Positions 15,887 to 17,488 of a stretch of DNA of 17,488 bases are shown here, piece by piece (the stretch's first letter is position 1; every line of letters begins with the position of its first letter). A program made the position numbers and the translations under genes. Origin of the DNA: Prevotellaceae bacterium (GTDB lineage: Bacteria; Bacteroidota; Bacteroidia; Bacteroidales; UBA932); assembly GCA_031284065.1 (NCBI GenBank), contig JAITAP010000273.1, forward strand, positions 1 to 17,488, given 5' to 3'. The notes under the pieces are model-generated. The model saw only the letters and a list, made by a program, of their open reading frames with translations, had not been told where the DNA came from and searched no databases.

Positions 15887-16471
15887 ATGGAAAAATTTGA
15901 CGTGCTAACCACTACCTGCGTTCCGCTTAACGTGGAGAGCGTGGACACCGACCAGATAATACCTGCCCGTTTTCTCAAAACTACCAACCGTGCGGGTTTT
16001 GGCGGTAACCTTTTTCGGGATTGGCGCTACGACGCTAACGGAAATCCTGTGCCCGGCTTTGTGCTGAACAACAAAGCTTACGGCGGGCAGGCGTTGGTGG
16101 CAGGCAAAAACTTTGGCTGCGGCTCAAGCAGAGAACATGCGGCCTGGGCTATTGCCGACTACGGCTTCCGCGTGGTGATTTCTCCGCTGTTTGCCGATAT
16201 TTTCAAGGGCAATGCGCTCAACAACGGGGTGTTGCCCGTGCAGGTGAGCGAGACGTTTGTTGCAAACATTTTTGCCGAAGTAGAAAAAAATCCGGATACA
16301 ACGATAACCGTTGACCTGCCGACGCAAACAATAACCATCAACAGCGCCGGACAAAGCGAATGTTTCAATATAAACAGCTACAAGAAACATTGCTTTATAA
16401 ACGGTTATGATGATATTGATTATCTTCTTTCAATTAAAGAAAAAATTGAAGCATACGAAGTTAATGAATAA
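15887..16471 (+). CDS. leuD: 3-isopropylmalate dehydratase, small subunit
   Basis: The small (swivelling-domain) subunit that completes the active site of LeuC. It is 194 residues, the usual length for this subunit. Signatures are DTDQIIPARFLK (20-31), AGKNFGCGSSREHAAWAI (72-89) and ISPLFADIFKGNALNNGVLP (98-117), including the substrate-binding GSSREH loop. It lies 36 nt after leuC. The next leu gene, leuB, begins 933 bp downstream, beyond a transposase remnant and repeats. That is unusually far for a gene that is normally cotranscribed. Confidence 0.95.
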   Translation: MEKFDVLTTTCVPLNVESVDTDQIIPARFLKTTNRAGFGGNLFRDWRYDANGNPVPGFVLNNKAYGGQALVAGKNFGCGSSREHAAWAIADYGFRVVISPLFADIFKGNALNNGVLPVQVSETFVANIFAEVEKNPDTTITVDLPTQTITINSAGQSECFNINSYKKHCFINGYDDIDYLLSIKEKIEAYEVNE

Positions 16472-16559
16472 TGATTAATGATTAATGGCGCGAGGCGCGG
16501 AGGGCATTTGTCATCACAGCGTGCAAAAACCCTACGTTAGGACAAGGCTTGCGCCTCCC

Positions 16560-16660
16560 AAGTCCCGCAGGGACGACACTTTATTAACCGTAGGCTTTAG
16601 CCTACGGAAGCAACAAGGAGAAAGCGCAAAGTCCCGCAGGGACGACACTTTATTAACCGT
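16560..16660 (+). repeat. Two forward REP-like copies upstream of the transposase
   Basis: Copies at 16560-16607 and 16628-16660 share AAGTCCCGCAGGGACGACAC and the next bases TTTATTAACCGTA. The first continues into a second hairpin, AGGCTTTAGCCT, making a two-stem unit. The core stem is GTCCC-GCA-GGGAC. They lie 22 nt or more before the transposase start. Confidence 0.85.
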
Positions 16661-16681
16661 AAATAAAGCAATATACTATAT

Positions 16682-17130
16682 ATGAGTTACGTACAATTAC
16701 TTATTCATGCAGTAGTTCGCACCTATAAAAGCGAGCCAACGCTCCCAGCCGACGAAAAAATAAAATTTCTTTATCAGGAGTTGTGGGGCATTATCAAAAA
16801 TAAAGGGGGACACCTTTATCGTATCAACTCGATGCCCGATCACGTGCATTTGCTGTTCACGATGCCGCCTACGGCTGCTTTGTCGGATTTTATGCAGGTA
16901 CTAAAAAGTTCTTCGAGCAAAATTTTGAAAACGGTTGAGGGATTTGAAAAATTCAAGGCGTGGGGTGAAGGCTATGCCGCCTTGTCGAAAAGTATGGAAG
17001 ATAAGGATAAAATTGTGGAATACATTATAAACCACAGAAACACCACAGAAAAGTGATGTTTAGAGAAGAATACGAAACGCTTGTCAGAGAAATGGGAATA
17101 GTGTTTGATGTGCGCGATTGGGACAAATAG
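16682..17130 (+). pseudogene. REP-associated (IS200-like Y1) transposase, frameshifted
   Basis: A RAYT/IS200-type HUH transposase. The first frame (16682-17056, 124 residues) has the HUH motif in SMPDHVHLLF (H54, H56) and the catalytic tyrosine region IVEYIINHRN (Y114). It then runs into a stop. A -1 shift at about 17039-17042 restores the family tail: HHRKVMFREEYETLV, then REMGIVFDVRDWDK, ending at TAG 17128-17130. A single missing base therefore broke the gene in the conserved NH..HH region just after the catalytic Tyr. Enzymes of this class act on single-stranded REP palindromes, and here such palindromes flank the gene on both sides in opposite orientation. The element sits between leuD and leuB. 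Either a recent pseudogene or a sequencing error would explain the shift. Confidence 0.85.
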
Positions 17131-17131
17131 C

Positions 17132-17224
17132 AAAGTGTCGTCCCTGCGGGACTTTGGAGGCGGGGGCTATCGCTGACCGTAGGCTAAAGCCTGCGGTTAA
17201 TCAAGTGTCGTATCTGCGGGACTT
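17132..17224 (-). repeat. Two inverted REP-like copies downstream of the transposase
   Basis: Copies at 17132-17155 and 17177-17224 are reverse complements of the upstream units. The second includes both stems and one mismatch in the core (GTATCTGCGGGAC). Together with 16560-16660 they make the transposase remnant symmetrically flanked. Confidence 0.85.
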
Positions 17225-17259
17225 GCTCTGCAAGGGAAAGAGCGTTTTAAACAACAATT

Positions 17260-17347
17260 GTTTTATAGTACAACAAATTTCGTTTTATAGTACAACAAAT
17301 TTCGTTTTATAGTGCAACAAATCCCGCTTTATAGTATAACAAGTTAA
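17260..17347 (+). repeat. Four 22-bp tandem repeats before leuB
   Basis: Units start at 17260, 17282, 17304 and 17326, each built on GTTTTATAGTACAACAAAT plus three bases. The first two are identical and the last two diverged. A further decayed unit may precede at 17244. A related single block stands before leuC at 14374-14394. There are no spacers between units, so it is not a CRISPR array. Confidence 0.9.
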
Positions 17348-17404
17348 TTGTCAAATAAATATAGCAACAACTGAATTTTAGTCGGTTAATAATGAATTTA
17401 TAGT

Positions 17405-17488
17405 ATGAAGAAAATAGCTATTCTTGCCGGTGACGGCATAGGCCCTGAAGTAATTGCCGAAGCTGTAAAGGCGCTGCAAGCAGTTGAC
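17405..17488 (+). CDS. leuB: 3-isopropylmalate dehydrogenase, N-terminal fragment
   Basis: The first 28 codons of leuB, cut by the window edge. MKKIAILAGDGIGPEVIAEA is the conserved N-terminus of isopropylmalate/isocitrate dehydrogenases, with the GDGIGPE loop that contributes to the NAD and substrate site. The enzyme oxidises and decarboxylates 3-isopropylmalate to 2-oxoisocaproate, the step after LeuCD. The position after leuD supports leuB over other family members. The 22-bp tandem repeats end 57 nt before its start, so its expression may depend on that region. Confidence 0.9.
   Translation, partial: MKKIAILAGDGIGPEVIAEAVKALQAVD

Noticed and set aside
17260..17347. Possible CRISPR array
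   Set aside because: The 22-bp units are directly adjacent with no spacers, the units diverge, and no cas genes are present.

Overview
The window looks like a chromosomal segment of a Bacteroidota bacterium, probably Bacteroidales. Two divergent promoters match the Bacteroidota pattern (TTG or TTTG, about 20 nt, TAnnTTTG). Most genes lack a strong Shine-Dalgarno, and a Bacteroidota-style lipoprotein is present. No rRNA, tRNA or CRISPR array was seen.

Layout. (1) 1-584: a small antitoxin-like ORF, then decayed sequence. (2) 585-2731, minus strand: a lipoprotein gene followed by a YbdG/MscM-type mechanosensitive channel, probably one operon. (3) 2745-3330: divergent promoter region with an inverted-repeat operator candidate. 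(4) 3331-4977: an acyl-CoA synthetase, GC-rich and well conserved. (5) 5239-12541: a defence hotspot. It holds a fused methyltransferase / Mrr-like nuclease / PKD-like protein whose specificity region has clearly different base composition, a SAM-methyltransferase gene broken at a run of eight G, two complete Type II restriction-modification pairs (one MvaI/BcnI-type, one NotI-type), and a dinD homologue. (6) 12682 to the end: leucine biosynthesis genes leuA, leuC, leuD and the first 28 codons of leuB, with the spacers invaded by REP-like palindromes and a broken REP-associated (IS200-like) transposase.

The main result is that the two restriction-modification pairs form a discrete AT-rich island of about 3.86 kb bounded by a perfect 45-bp direct repeat (7676-7720 and 11577-11621). 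The left copy is the 3' end of the SAM-methyltransferase gene. The right copy, read in the same frame, ends in a slightly different stop context (one extra Glu codon, then TAG) and probably preserves the original gene end. The empty site can therefore be reconstructed: the methyltransferase gene once ran directly into the dinD upstream region. The island has no recombinase, so it fits insertion with long target duplication or integration in trans.

A second result is that the leuA-leuC and leuD-leuB spacers share the same architecture: REP palindromes in opposite orientations, a TTTATAGTATAACAA block and a related run just before the next start codon. The first spacer looks like a transposase-less relative of the second. 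All functional calls come from reading motifs in the translated sequence; no database search was possible.
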